This document shows positions 32,012-42,027 of a stretch of DNA of 64,000 nt, in pieces. This DNA is from Proteles cristata cristata (lineage: Eukaryota > Chordata > Mammalia > Carnivora > Hyaenidae): positions 682,001-746,000 of the forward strand of contig JAESUZ010004818.1 of the NCBI GenBank assembly GCA_017311185.1, given 5' to 3'. Both the position numbers and the translations under genes were made by a program. The stretch's first letter is position 1. Each line of letters begins with the position of its first letter. The notes beneath the pieces are model-generated. The model was not told the origin of the DNA, searched no databases, and worked only from the letters and a program-made list of their open reading frames with translations.

Positions 32012-32209
32012 GGGGCACCTGGGTGGCTCAGTCTGCTAAGCACCTGACTCTCGATTTTGGCTCAGGTCATGATCTCACAGTTTATGGGACTGAGCCCTAC
32101 ATCTGTGCTGTCAGCACAGAGCCTGCTTGAGATTCTCTCTCTCCCTCTCTCTCTGCCCCTCCCTTGCTCACTCTCTCTCTAAAAAGTAAAGAGATAAACT
32201 TTTTAAAAA
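32012..32209 (+). mobile_element. Carnivore tRNA-Lys SINE
   Basis: Head ggggcacctgggtggctcag, a middle shortened at about 32102-32120, tail with aaaaagtaaagagataaact. Flanks ctgagaaaaca and cctgaaaaca look like a diverged duplication. Confidence 0.9.
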
Positions 32210-32214
32210 ACCTG

Positions 32215-32822
32215 AAAACATAAAGGTTCCATACTGTATGATTTAATTTATAGGACATTCTAGAAAAGACAAAATAGAGGCACAAAGCAGACAACAGTTG
32301 CCAGGGGCTGGGGATGGGAGAAAGGGCTGGCGAGAAAGAAGCAGGAGAGAATTTGGAGGCAGGGCTAATAGATGTGATGAGAGGGACACTTCACTTCGGC
32401 GGTCTTCCTCCCCAAAATCCATAACCCCAGTCTCAGCATCAGAGAAGCCCAAGCTAAGGGACATTCTATTAAATACCCCCCAAAACCGTCAAGGTCATCA
32501 GAAACAAAGAAAGACTGAGACATTGTCACAGACCAGACAACACTAAAGAGACACAATGACTAAATGCAATATGGCATCCTGGATGAGATTTGGGAACAGA
32601 AAAAGAACACTAGACACTACTGGGCAAACTAACGGAATCTGAAAGAAGACTGACGTTAACACTAAGAATGTGCCAACCTCGGTGCCTTTGTTCCGTTGAA
32701 CGGTGCAGGACGTTAACAACGGGAAAAGTAGGAGAGGAGCAGATGAGAACTCTTCGTACTATCTTCCCAACTTTTAAAACTGAAATTATTCCAAAATAAA
32801 AAGCGCATTAAAAAAAAAAAAA
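32215..32822 (+). mobile_element. Old L1 3'-UTR and tail
   Basis: The blocks actgtatgatttaatttata and gttgccaggggctggggatg come from one L1 tail type. From about 32420, gacattgtcacagaccagac, aatgcaatatggcatcctgg, then ttcgtactatcttcccaact and a aattattccaaaataaaaag end with a poly-A at 32810-32822 follow a complete old L1 3' end. There may be two tails in a row. Confidence 0.65.
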
Positions 32823-33978
32823 TCTTAGTGGAGGCTTTCGTTCTTCTTGTTGACGCTGCTCCCAAGAAGTAAAAAGTATATTTGTGTTTTATTTTTTCAG
32901 CCACGAATTAATTTCTAAGCCAAATGGAGGAGCTTCTCTGCTTTGACCCATGAAACCCTATAGGACAGGGCAGCCTGGTGGAAGGGGTCCTCCATCTCCT
33001 CCCCTGACCAGAGCCCCTCTGCCTCCTCCCTCGTCCACAGCACCGGGCTGCAATCTCAACTCAACAAAGGCATCCTGGTCACGCACGGATCCAGGCAGCC
33101 AAGGGTCAGAGGGCAGTGGTTTGTCCGCCACTGCTCCCTTGAAGCCCCACTGGTCAGCTCTGTGCTGGATGGGACCGCTTCTGGGGGTATGGGGTGGGGG
33201 GAGGGACATCCCAGCTGCGGCCGGGGTGGGGGGAGTCCAGCCCTCCCTGTGTGTGTGAGAGAGAGAGAGAGAGAGGGACACACCCAGACACACAGACAGA
33301 CCGAGACTGGGAGACAGAGGAACTGAGCGCAGAGTGAGGAGGTTATGGTGAGTGACCTGAAAACAGGCTCCTAGAAATAGTCTCTCAGTAGGGAATCAGC
33401 CAGTCCTTTTGGAAACCATTGAAGCAAGAAAGTGGTGTTGACCAACCTATTGTGCAGGCCTTTTTTATTATGTGTAAATAAATGAAAGGCTAACACTGTC
33501 CTAATGATCCCCACGGATGCCCTGTCTCTCCCCGCCGCCGGCCTCTGCCAGCCTTTGGTGACGAGTTTCCCACCTGGCCTTCTGCAACCCCTCCTGTGCA
33601 GAAACTGTTCTTTTTGACTCCACTGCTCCCCGCAGCTCTCCTCTCTCGGCCAGGCTTGCCTCCTCTCCTCTTCCTTCTCCTCTCCGGCCATCCTACAGGA
33701 ATATTCTGCTTTTCCAATGTGGCCACTCACACAGGAGCCTGAGCCCTGCTTGCCCCTGGGGCGGCCCGGACCCACGAAGCGCGGTCAGGGGCCGGGTGGC
33801 GTCTCCCCCAGCTGTTAGGAGCAGAGTCTGCATGGAGCACCGGGATAAAGAGCAGACTCCCAGCATCCTTTGTCCAGCGCATGACTGACGCCTTTGCTTT
33901 TAAAATAAAGGTGTCCCTCTTAAGTGACTCATTCAGGAAAAGCAAAGTTTGTGTATGGTATTGGACAAGGTCTCATAA
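32823..33978. other. Unassigned DNA with a short GA run
   Basis: A (GA)n run lies at 33255-33276, next to G-rich sequence at 33181-33238 with several runs of four or more G. A moderately CpG-rich part lies at 33510-33540 and 33755-33800. The ORFs across it have no recognisable product. Confidence 0.5.
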
Positions 33979-34118
33979 GGAAAGAAAGGAAGGAAGGAAG
34001 GAAGGAAGGAAGGAAGGAAGGAAGGAAGGAAGGAAGGAAGGAAGGAAGGAAGGAGGGAGAGGGAGGGAGGGAGGGAGGGAGGGAGGGAGGGAGGAAAGGG
34101 AAAAAGAAAAAGAGAAAA
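33979..34118 (+). repeat. Compound (AAGG)n-(GGGA)n microsatellite
   Basis: About 70 bp of aagg units passes into about 40 bp of ggga units and ends in an A/G-rich tail, so one strand is entirely purine. Such tracts can form triplexes (H-DNA), and the GGGA part can form G-quadruplexes. The lysine/glutamate-rich ORFs are by-products. Confidence 0.97.
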
Positions 34119-34984
34119 TTGTCATTTTAAGAGATAATCTGGTATAAAAAGATTGTTCACAATTTATTGCCATAATTGTTTCACAGTAAATTCATGTATG
34201 AAATCATTACAGTGTACACTTCAGACTCATACAATGTTACATGGCAATAATCTCTCAGTAAAATCTGGCAGGGGTGGGGGGCAGAGAGGGTGAAATTTTC
34301 AGTCCACCAGGGATCAGAAGCCTGAGGCAGCAGAGGGAATGCTGAAGTCTCACCACACAGACTGCAGGGAGCAGCTCTGGCCGCCAGGGCTGCAGGAATA
34401 AAGGGAAGAGGCTGGGGGCTCTAGGTCCCAAAAACACGAAGGAGGCCCCCCGAGAGGGGACCGAGACCTCCGAGGAAGGCCGGCCAGCTGGCTGGGGCTG
34501 GCATCTCCAAGAAGGGACAGTGAGACCGGTATTGAGAGTGTGAGAAAAAAAAAAAAAGAAAGACAGAAACCCAGGTCAGATGCTGTATTGAAGTCAACCG
34601 CCACTGCCAAGGTGAGGGGCGTGATGCTGGAAGGAACCAGAAGCAAACAGGGAGAAGTATGTCTCCATTCCCTCCTCCAGCCTTCCAGTCCCCAGCTATC
34701 ACCCCCTACTGCCAGAGCCTAATATGGACCCCACTGGCCAAGGAGACAGGGGCTGACTGGGTCCCAGCCCCAGCATCACAACGCCAAGTATAACAAGGAG
34801 CATTGAGACACAATAGCATTATAATAGAAACAGGCGGAAGAAGAGATAGAGATTGATAACCTGTCAAATGACCGTTCCATAGATAAACAAGGTGAATGTA
34901 TAAGCAGCTAAACAGTGTGTGAGTGTATGCGTATAAGAATTGTCTCTGATTATGAATATCGTATTTGATGGCAGCCTCCCATTT
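34119..34984. other. Unassigned non-coding DNA
   Basis: No gene is seen. A run of As at 34544-34556 and purine-rich patches occur. The minus-strand frames of 60-98 codons lack recognisable domains. Confidence 0.5.
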
Positions 34985-35180
34985 CTAATAATAGTATCTA
35001 ACATTTACTAAGATGTTGCCAGGTACAAGGCAAGTGCTAAACTCTTCGCACCGGTGATCTAATTTAGCACTCACAAGAACCTAAGGAGGCTGATACCACA
35101 AGAATTCTAATTTTACAGATGTGAAAATTAAAGTGTAGAGAGACTAGGTAGCTTTCTCATGCTGATCAGAAAAATAGATT
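34985..35180 (-). mobile_element. MIR SINE
   Basis: Reverse-complement MIR blocks: catttactaagatgttgccag, then gatctaatttagcactcaca, then aattttacagatgtgaaaat, and gagagactaggtagctttct. Confidence 0.75.
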
Positions 35181-35520
35181 CCAGGCTAGATTCTGTAAAA
35201 CTCACGAGTGGCTCCTGCACCACCTCTTCACTTGTGGGCATCACGAATGCAAAGTCTTCCGCCCTCTACCCTGACAGCGTCAGGAGCTCCTGCCGCAAAG
35301 GGCTTAACGGACCCCACAGTTCTCTCTGCTCAGATGCACTCCACAACCCTAACTCCCCAGTTCATGAAAACAGAGTATTAAACCATGTGCAGCCTTGAAG
35401 TATACACACAACCACAAAACCAGGATCAGCAGGAAAGAGTGCTCATACCCCTGTGCAATAGGACGACATGCAGAGAGTAAAATGATGATGTCAGCGTGCG
35501 TGCACTGACGTGGGAAGATA
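35181..35520. other. Unassigned non-coding DNA
   Basis: Weak L2-like phrases (cactgacgtgggaagata is not one of them) do not add up to a call. No gene is seen. Confidence 0.4.
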
Positions 35521-35524
35521 ATAA

Positions 35525-35760
35525 TGACTAATACTTCATGAGAGGCATGTTTTGGGCACCATATCATGAGCTTTTCTCTATTAACGTATTTGGTCCACAC
35601 AACAACTAGATGTAGAGATCCCATCACGATCAGGTCCATTTTACAGAGGAAATTGAGGCACTAGAAAGGTTATATAACTTGCCCAAGGTGATCTAGCTGG
35701 TAATCAGTAGAGTTTGTATTTGAAACAAAGCATCAGGCTTCCGAGTACATGATACCGACA
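35525..35760 (-). mobile_element. MIR SINE
   Basis: Long reverse-complement MIR: a gttttgggcaccatatcatg block, tccattttacagaggaaatt, gaggcactagaaaggttata, then taacttgcccaaggtgatct and gtttgtatttgaaacaaagc. Confidence 0.82.
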
Positions 35761-35830
35761 CCACACTAGTCTGACTACAGCAGAGCATACAAATTCTCAT
35801 GACAGACTGCTCAGTTAACAAGAAAACAGA

Positions 35831-36064
35831 GGTGCCTGGGTGGCTCAGTCAGTTGAGCGTCCGACTTCGGCTCAGGTCATGATCTCATGGTTCCTGGGTT
35901 TGAGCCCCGCGTCGGGCTCTGTGCTGACAGCCAGCTCAGAGCCTGGAACCTGTTTCAGATTCTGTGTCTCCCTCTCTCTCTGACCCTCCCCTGCACACGC
36001 TGTCTCTCTCTCTCTCTCTGTCTCTCAGAAACAAATAAAACATTAAAAAAAAAAGTATTTTTAA
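35831..36064 (+). mobile_element. Feliform SINE, first of a tandem pair
   Basis: Head ggtgcctgggtggctcag; the body carries the gacagccagctcagagcctg form (an intermediate of the variant sublineage), and the tail is caaataaaacatt. Flanked by agaaaacaga at 35821-35830 and again at 36065-36074. Confidence 0.95.
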
Positions 36065-36074
36065 AGAAAACAGA

Positions 36075-36295
36075 CTGGGGCGCCTGGGTGGCTCAGTCAG
36101 TTAAGCGTCCAACTTCAGCTCAGGTCATGATCTCACCACTCGTGGGTTCGAGCCCTGCGTCGGGCTCTGTGCTGACAGCTCAGAGCCTGGAGCCTGCTTC
36201 AGATTCTGCGTCTCCCTCTTTTTCTGCCCTTCCCCCATTCACATACTCTCTCTCTCAAAAATGAACAAATGTTTAAAAAAATTTTTTAAATAAAA
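36075..36295 (+). mobile_element. Feliform SINE, second of a tandem pair
   Basis: Head ctggggcgcctgggtggctc, a standard body (gctgacagctcagagcctgg), and a tail with aaaaatgaacaaatgttt. It is followed at 36296-36305 by a third copy of agaaaacaga. The two elements differ in diagnostic bases, so this is not a simple tandem duplication. Confidence 0.95.
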
Positions 36296-36305
36296 AGAAA
36301 ACAGA

Positions 36306-37105
36306 TTACAGGCCAATGTGTTTCATATTTTGCCACGCCTGTTTCATACATATGTGGAAATATAATGTTTTATTTTAGTCCATAAAGGAAAGTCTGAAAA
36401 AGTTTATAATAAAATATTAACAATGATAGCAGTTTGATTTTTTGGTTTTCTTATTTTTAAACAACTGTAAGCTCAGGTGTTTCTATAATATATATGTTAT
36501 TTTTTGTAATAAACATTTTTTTTTTAAAGAAATGAGTATCATTTCAGGGAAAATGATCTTGCCAAAGTGAATAGCTTCCTGATACTTTGGGGAGATAAGA
36601 AAAGAAAACTCATGTTCCCAGTAGACACGTATGATAGAAAAGAGATTCGAACGCATCTAATTCATCTTGGCAAGGTAATAAAATGCTCCCTGACAATCAC
36701 CCCATACCTGAGCCAAGTTCTGTACGTTGTGGTAGGCACGCTCCCTTCTCCACTGTGCTATAAGGGAGACTTACAAATTTACGGAACATAAGCACGATTA
36801 TTCCACTTTGAAACTCCAGCCTCCTAGATGCTCATCAAGATGACTTGGTCCCTCTGAACATCCGACATTTGCACGCAGGATCGTATTGTTGTGGTAGCTG
36901 TGATGTTATCCCTTTGCATCGGGAGTATTCTCTCCAATTTCCCCAAGCCATGTGTTGCCTTGGAAACATCATGATTCTTACAGAGATCTAAGCAAAGGGA
37001 AATAATAAAAATAATAAAATCTTACAGTTGAAGTCTATCTTTCATGCCACCAAGGCGCAGTGCTAAGCCCTTCCTCTAGATAAAAAGACAGACAGGCAGA
37101 GTGGC
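36306..37105. other. Unassigned AT-rich non-coding DNA
   Basis: AT-rich DNA with runs of T and A (36447-36530). No gene or named repeat is supported. Confidence 0.5.
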
Positions 37106-37109
37106 TCAT

Positions 37110-37265
37110 ACCACGTGTCATCCTGATAATTAACAATTAGAGAAAACACATTGATCTCTGTTCTCCGGATAATTCAGGTCAAAGTAGTTTTCCACCTGAA
37201 TTAAGCAGATTGTCAAGGCCAACAATTTTATGAACAGGAAGATTTAGTCCTGTATCTAAAGAGGC
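37110..37265. promoter_or_regulatory. Candidate conserved non-coding element
   Basis: A repeat-free block with tgataattaacaattagaga, ggataattcaggtc and cctgaattaagcag, plus a SOX-like aacaatttt. Motif clustering is the only evidence. Confidence 0.3.
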
Positions 37266-37378
37266 TGGCATGAAAGAGGCCTCTGAGCCGGGAAGCAACA
37301 AAGCCTCTTACCATCATGGCATCAAGTCACATGAAAGAGAAGTCTGAAGTAATCCGGAGAATCTTTCCTTTAGAGTAG

Positions 37379-37605
37379 CAGTTGGCAAACTTTTCTATAA
37401 AAGCCCAGCTCATCAAAATGTTCAGCTCTGCGGGCCATATGGTCTTTGTCTCAGCAACTCCACACTGCTATTGTGGGGTGCAAATGGCCAGAGATAATTT
37501 GGAAAGGAATGAACATGACCATGTTCTCCTAAAATTTATTTATAAAAACAGACGGTAGGCTAGATGTGACCCAGGGGCCATAGTTTGCAGACCCTTGCTC
37601 TGGAG
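37379..37605 (+). mobile_element. hAT-type DNA transposon relic
   Basis: Nearly full length: left end gcagttggcaaacttttcta, then ctctgcgggccatatggtct, then ctaaaatttatttataaaaa, and right end ccataGTTTGCAGACCC-like gggccatagtttgcagaccc. The ends are inverted repeats of each other around ggcaaact/agtttgc. Same family as 25498, opposite orientation. Confidence 0.75.
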
Positions 37606-37679
37606 TATAGACTGAAAATCCTCAAGGTGTGCCTGTCGTAGCCAAGGATTATCCTCAGGAGAAGTATAAAGTTGGCAAA

Positions 37680-38140
37680 GTTGTCCTCATTCATTTATTC
37701 ACTGAACATGTACTACATTCCTTCAGTGAGCAACGTTCTGGCTGAATCCCTACAAGTCAGAAGCAGAAAGCAAATAAAGTCGCTAGAGCTTACATTGGAC
37801 AGAGGAGGACACACTGACCCAGGAGACAAATGAGAATACTTCTAGTATTGATGAGTTATATAAATATGATGAATGAGAGTAACGGTGAGAGAGGTGGAGC
37901 CCAGTCTGGCTACAGTGGTCAGGGAAGGGCTCCTGAGGAGGGTGCATCTTAGCTCACATTAGAATGAAGAGAAGGGGCTCTCACACAGAGACCTGGACAC
38001 AGAATAGGCTGTCAGGCAGTGAGGACCTAAATGTCAAGAGCCTGGAGGTAGGAAGAGCCTTAGTGGGTCTGAGAAATAGAAAGGCCTGTCTGGCCAGAAC
38101 ATAATAAGCACGGGGAGTATGGTATGGGATGAGACTTAGA
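37680..38140 (+). repeat. Ancient mammalian interspersed repeat
   Basis: The longest copy in the window of the pattern described at 5686: tcattcactgaacatgtact, a gctagagcttacattggaca block, tggtcagggaagggctcctg, a agggtgcatcttagctcaca block, and tcaagagcctggaggtagga. Confidence 0.5.
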
Positions 38141-39035
38141 CGTGATCAAGGGTCACAGCACGCACAGCCATCTGAGCCATAGGGCTTGGCCTTGACCTCA
38201 CCTTGCTGTTGTCCAGAAGTCCTGGCTCTCACTGTCACCTCACCTGAACACTTCCAGGCTCAGGACCTTGCTCATGTCCACTGCATCCAGCAGGAGCTGT
38301 TCTAAAAATGCTACAAATGGGCTCCCCTACCAGAGAAAACATGCTTATTTTCACTGGCACCAATAGAAGGCAGATATAAAGTAAAATAACTTCATGCCGT
38401 AATAAGATTTCAGGCACCTGATCAAGTGGCTTCTTAGCTTCCCCCTTTCTTAAAATCAATGTCCAGACCAGGAAGAACAAGAGGCGACTGTCTGAGAATG
38501 TGAGGGCATGCTCACAGATGAAAAATTTACAAAATAAAAGCAAAATCCATTTAACCCCTTTAGCTCTATCAAGGACAATAACCTTCACACTTGAAAGCAT
38601 CAGACATACATGTTTAAGGAGATAGTGAAACACAAGGTAAAGAGAACTAGTAAGACAGTCTTAAGCTATTTTAAATGAGATGGATGGGCCAAGCCCACAC
38701 CAACGAACCCTGGGTAGGGAGGCATGTCCAGTATTACAATGTACTGGGATCTGTAAGAACAGGAGAAGAGCCAGGAAAGGCGACGTTCTTCTTTTCAAAG
38801 AAGTAAAGCAAGAGCCACAGCCCATGAATTGACATCTTTCCCTACAAAAATCCACTAAGGGATAAATTACTAATAACCTTTCATGAGCAAGAGGAGCGCT
38901 ACAAGCAGCATGGGTTATTGGGAACAAATCTCACAGGATCACCCTCATTTCTTTCTTTAATACGATTGTTACATTCGACAAATTGTTCATATGTACCAAC
39001 TAAGCTCTCCTGCAGAGGCTGTAGCATGAACAAGA
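38141..39035. other. Unassigned non-coding DNA
   Basis: No named repeat. A minus-strand frame of 132 codons (38235-38633) lacks recognisable domains and its flanks lack convincing splice signals. Confidence 0.45.
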
Positions 39036-39039
39036 CAGC

Positions 39040-39240
39040 CACAGCGTGGCCCATCAGTGGAGGGCCTCAGGAATAGGCCCCTGGGCTTTCTCCTGGAGCC
39101 ACTCTTGCTCAACATTCTTATCAATGAGTTGGATGACGACATGGAAGACATGACACCGTGGAATCCAAAATGGGTTAAACTTAAGGAAAAATATTCAATC
39201 TTACACAAGTTAGCTGTAAAGGAACAGAATGTAGACAGAT
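39040..39240 (+). pseudogene. Possible CR1/L3-type LINE RT relic
   Basis: The frame from 39057 contains LLLNILINELDDDMED, which resembles the CR1/L3 reverse transcriptase segment of the type 'GPLLFNIFINDLDDG'. The later aaatgggttaaacttaagga block is at the place where such relics have an 'aatttaact' stretch. The expected catalytic FADD segment does not follow, so it is truncated or rearranged. A chance resemblance is possible. Confidence 0.35.
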
Positions 39241-39250
39241 GATCTATTGA

Positions 39251-39455
39251 GGGGCGCCTGGGTGGCTCAGTTGGTTAAGTGTCCACTTCGGCTCAGGTCA
39301 TGATCACGCAGTTCGTGAGTTCAAGCCCCACGTCGGGCTCTGTGCTGATACTCCAGAGCCTGCTTCAGATCCTATGTCTCCTCTTTCTCTCTGCCCTTCC
39401 CACACTCATGCTCAGTCTCTCTCAAAAATAAAAATAAATATAAAAATTTTTAGAA
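39251..39455 (+). mobile_element. Feliform SINE
   Basis: Head ggggcgcctgggtggctcag, middle ttcaagccccacgtcgggct, a shortened CT body, and tail aaaaataaaaataaatataa. No convincing duplication was found. Confidence 0.93.
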
Positions 39456-39521
39456 GAAAATACTACCAAAAAGAGGTAATCCAAAAATAAGAATGAGCTC
39501 TTGAAATTAAAACTATCGTAT

Positions 39522-39612
39522 GGGGTGCCTGGCGAGCTCAGTCAGTGGAGCACGTGAGCAAGGTTGTGAGTTCGAGCCCCACATTGGGGGCAGAGATTAC
39601 CTAAAAATGAAA
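39522..39612 (+). mobile_element. Old short carnivore SINE fragment
   Basis: Head ggggtgcctggcgagctcag, then ttgtgagttcgagccccaca and a ttgggggcagagattacc end. It is like the short form at 5158 and lacks the CT body. Confidence 0.8.
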
Positions 39613-39639
39613 TTTTCTTTTTTAGCAAAATGGTGCCAT

Positions 39640-39852
39640 TTTTAAAAATGTTTTTATTTATTTCTGAGAGAGAGAGAGACAGCGTAAACAGGGGAGAGTC
39701 AGAGAGAGAGGGAGACACAGAATCTGAAGCAGGCTCCAGGCTCTGAGCTGGCAGTCAGCACAGAGCCTGATGTGGGGCTCAAACCCACCAACCGTGAGAT
39801 ATGACCTGAGCTGAAGTCGGACGCTCAACTGACTAAGCTACCCAGGCGCCCC
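39640..39852 (-). mobile_element. Feliform SINE, partly variant type
   Basis: A minus-strand copy ending ctacccaggcgcccc, with gagctggcagtcagcacaga as in the variant sublineage but gacctgagctgaagtcgg as in the standard form. It is the third SINE in about 600 bp. Confidence 0.93.
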
Positions 39853-39899
39853 TGAAATATATTTTTAAATGAAGGTATATATAAATAATAAATGATGGC

Positions 39900-40281
39900 T
39901 TAAATTAATAAATGAAAAACTTGGAAGATCAAGTTGAAGGCTCTTATAAGAAGTCAAACAAAAAGAAAAACAGACTGAAAATATGGGAATAAATAAAAGA
40001 TGCAACATATGAACCAGGAGGCCCAATATCCAACTAACAAGAACTCCAGAAAAAGAGAATAGAGTGGAAAGAGAGAGAAGAAATCAATATGAATGAATCT
40101 CCAGATTAAAGGCCCCGTTGCAGCCCTGCACAGTGAATGACAAAAGGCCCTCACTAACACTTCTCATAGTGAAATTCTGAACCCTAGGGATGAGGAGGAA
40201 ACCCTAAAAGCTTCAGAGAGAAAAACTCAGTACTTACAAAATACCCAAACCAGCCTGACAAAGGACTTCTCAAGAACAGCA
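39900..40281 (+). mobile_element. HAL1 / old L1 ORF1-region relic, left part
   Basis: The blocks agtgaatgacaaaaggccct, cacttctcatagtgaaattc, ccctaaaagcttcagagaga and acaaaggacttctcaagaac run in the order of HAL1 (half-L1) ORF1-related sequence. It continues after the DNA transposon at 40282. Confidence 0.65.
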
Positions 40282-40571
40282 CCTTATACTAGAACAGCGC
40301 TTCTCAAAATATGAGGCAATGATTTCATTCATTTCCGATCTGTCACTAGCTGCTACTTTTATAAAATAGAGTAGAAAACAATTCCAAGGCAAAGCAAAGT
40401 AAAAGCCAAATTAAAACGTTATCATCAGCGTCAATAGACATACAATGACACAAATTAGTCCAAGTTTTGAAAAGCTTGCTCTCAGTTTCTGTGCTTATCT
40501 CATCATGGATGGATGGCAGATAGTTTGCAGACTGACGCTGGTCCGTGGACCACACTTTGAGTAGCAATGTG
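40282..40571. mobile_element. Charlie-type hAT transposon inside the HAL1
   Basis: The ends are imperfect inverted repeats: cagcgcttctcaaaatatga on the left, and the right end ggaccacactttgagtagca with aatg, whose complement reads cattgctactcaaagtgtgg. The 290-bp size fits a non-autonomous element. An 8-bp target duplication is not evident. Confidence 0.7.
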
Positions 40572-40745
40572 GGAGGAGAAATGCCTTTAAGATTCTCGTT
40601 CTCGGCCCAAAATTACATACCCAAACTACCAACTGTGAGAGAGCAGAACAATGGAATGTTGAGGCTGGCAAAAATGAAGACAATCTGTCCTTTTAGATCC
40701 TTTCTACGAAGCTACTAACAGGTGTTCAAGCAAAATGAAGGAGTA
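40572..40745 (+). mobile_element. HAL1 relic, right part
   Basis: The blocks aaattacatacccaaactac, caactgtgagagagcagaac and ttctacgaagctactaacag, then atgaaggagtaaatgaagaa continue the HAL1 text interrupted at 40281. Confidence 0.6.
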
Positions 40746-41215
40746 AATGAAGAAAGTGTAAGACAAGGCGAGTCAAGAGGACCTAAGGTTGAAGTCCTAT
40801 CCATGTGCACCTGGGTAGCCGGTGTTAGCAACAGCCCCGTCCAGGGCCACTCTCTTCCCCGTCTCTTGGCAAGCATCTCCTGCCGCCTTCAGAGCTGAAA
40901 CCCACAGGTGTGAACCCCCATTGGGACTGCACTCGTCAGAGAGAATCTATGACAACCAGGCAAGGAAAGTGCCAGAAAAAGAAGGGCCTCGACTTCACCT
41001 GTGCCTTTGCTAGGCCTTTTTGACCTGTGCGTGTACCCAGGGAGTCCAGTGGGCTACGGCCTTCCGGCCATCATTCAGGCTCAAACCCGGAGGTCGCTTC
41101 TCCGGGAGATTGTCAGAGAGGCAGGCACCGAGGTGACTGTGAGCCGCCCCACTTGGTGGCTGCTCTCTCTCCTAGTTCTGCTGATGTGTATTTCACTCTC
41201 TTCCTTCCATGCTGG
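40746..41215. other. Unassigned non-coding DNA
   Basis: No named repeat. Three overlapping frames of 60-90 codons lie over 40822-41234. The end of the 41001 frame is hydrophobic (LLSLLVLLMCISL), but there is no supporting gene structure. Confidence 0.45.
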
Positions 41216-41335
41216 TGATCCTGGGGAACAATAAAAAAATCTAAAATATTTGCATTCCATCTGAGTTAACACCACATTATCCCCGCTGCTAAAATCATTT
41301 TCTCCTGTGCTTTTTGAGCAAGAAGGGAAAAGGTG
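41216..41335. promoter_or_regulatory. Weak candidate conserved non-coding element
   Basis: A repeat-free AT-rich block with aaatatttgcattccatctg, which includes an octamer-like atttgcat, and gagttaacacc. The evidence is slight. Confidence 0.22.
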
Positions 41336-41529
41336 ATGGGGGGCAAGGGGAGGGAGCAAATTAATTCCTTGGCAACAAAAATCTACCTAATCAAAAGTGG
41401 ATCTGAGTCACTCAGAGCCTCTTCGGCCCATGAAAACAGTAGCCAAAGGGGAGGAAGAACGCTTAGCTTGGTAGCAAGACAAAAAGGAAACAGAAAACTT
41501 CAGATGTCAGTTTTCATGAATATGCAAGT

Positions 41530-41780
41530 GGGAGAAGGTAGCCTGAGAATCAGAGCAGGGGATTGGAGTCCGTCTGCATTGGGCTTGAATCCCAGCTATG
41601 CCATTTCCTGCTGCATAATCTTGAGCCAGTTACTTTGTCCCGTTGGACCTCACTCTTCCCATCTGTAAAGTGGCGCTGACAGCACAGTCTCATCAAGTCA
41701 GTGGAGAAACTGAGATGATGTCTGTAAAGCCTTTATAATGTTTGTCACAGGGAAAACACTAAGCATCAAGTGATGAGTTA
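41530..41780 (+). mobile_element. MIR SINE
   Basis: Sense MIR: gggcttgaatcccagctatg, ccatttcctgctgcataatc, ttgagccagttactttgtcc, then ttcccatctgtaaagtggcg and atgtctgtaaagcctttata. Confidence 0.85.
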
Positions 41781-41973
41781 TTAGCATCCCCAGGCACTGA
41801 TGCTATTGTATAAATTACAAACTTTTGGGAGACATTTTTCTCAGCTTTTTCAAAAGCTGTCTTTAAACAGCCTCAACTAACTGTATTATATTTTCAGGAC
41901 TACATACTAAAGAAATAATAAGAGAAGTATGAAGACATTTAGTTGCAGGAAAGTCCATTGTGCTGTTCATCCT

Positions 41974-42027
41974 AGGAAGGAAGGAAGGAAGGAAGGAAGG
42001 AAGGAAGGAAGGAAGGAAGGAAGGAAG
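41974..42027 (+). repeat. (GGAA)13 microsatellite
   Basis: A perfect run of ggaa units of about 52 bp. Tandem GGAA is also a repeated ETS-factor core. The serine/phenylalanine/leucine/proline-rich minus-strand ORF across it is a by-product. Confidence 0.97.

Noticed and set aside
33500..33860. CpG-containing GC-rich stretch that might be a promoter.
   Set aside because: CpGs are sparse and the stretch is interrupted by CpG-poor sequence, so it does not meet the usual idea of a CpG island.
33881..34173. Lysine/glutamate-rich and serine/leucine/proline-rich ORFs.
   Set aside because: They are translations of the AAGG/GGGA microsatellite on the two strands.
41001..41234. A 77-codon frame ending in a hydrophobic stretch.
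   Set aside because: A single short hydrophobic run without other gene features is common by chance.
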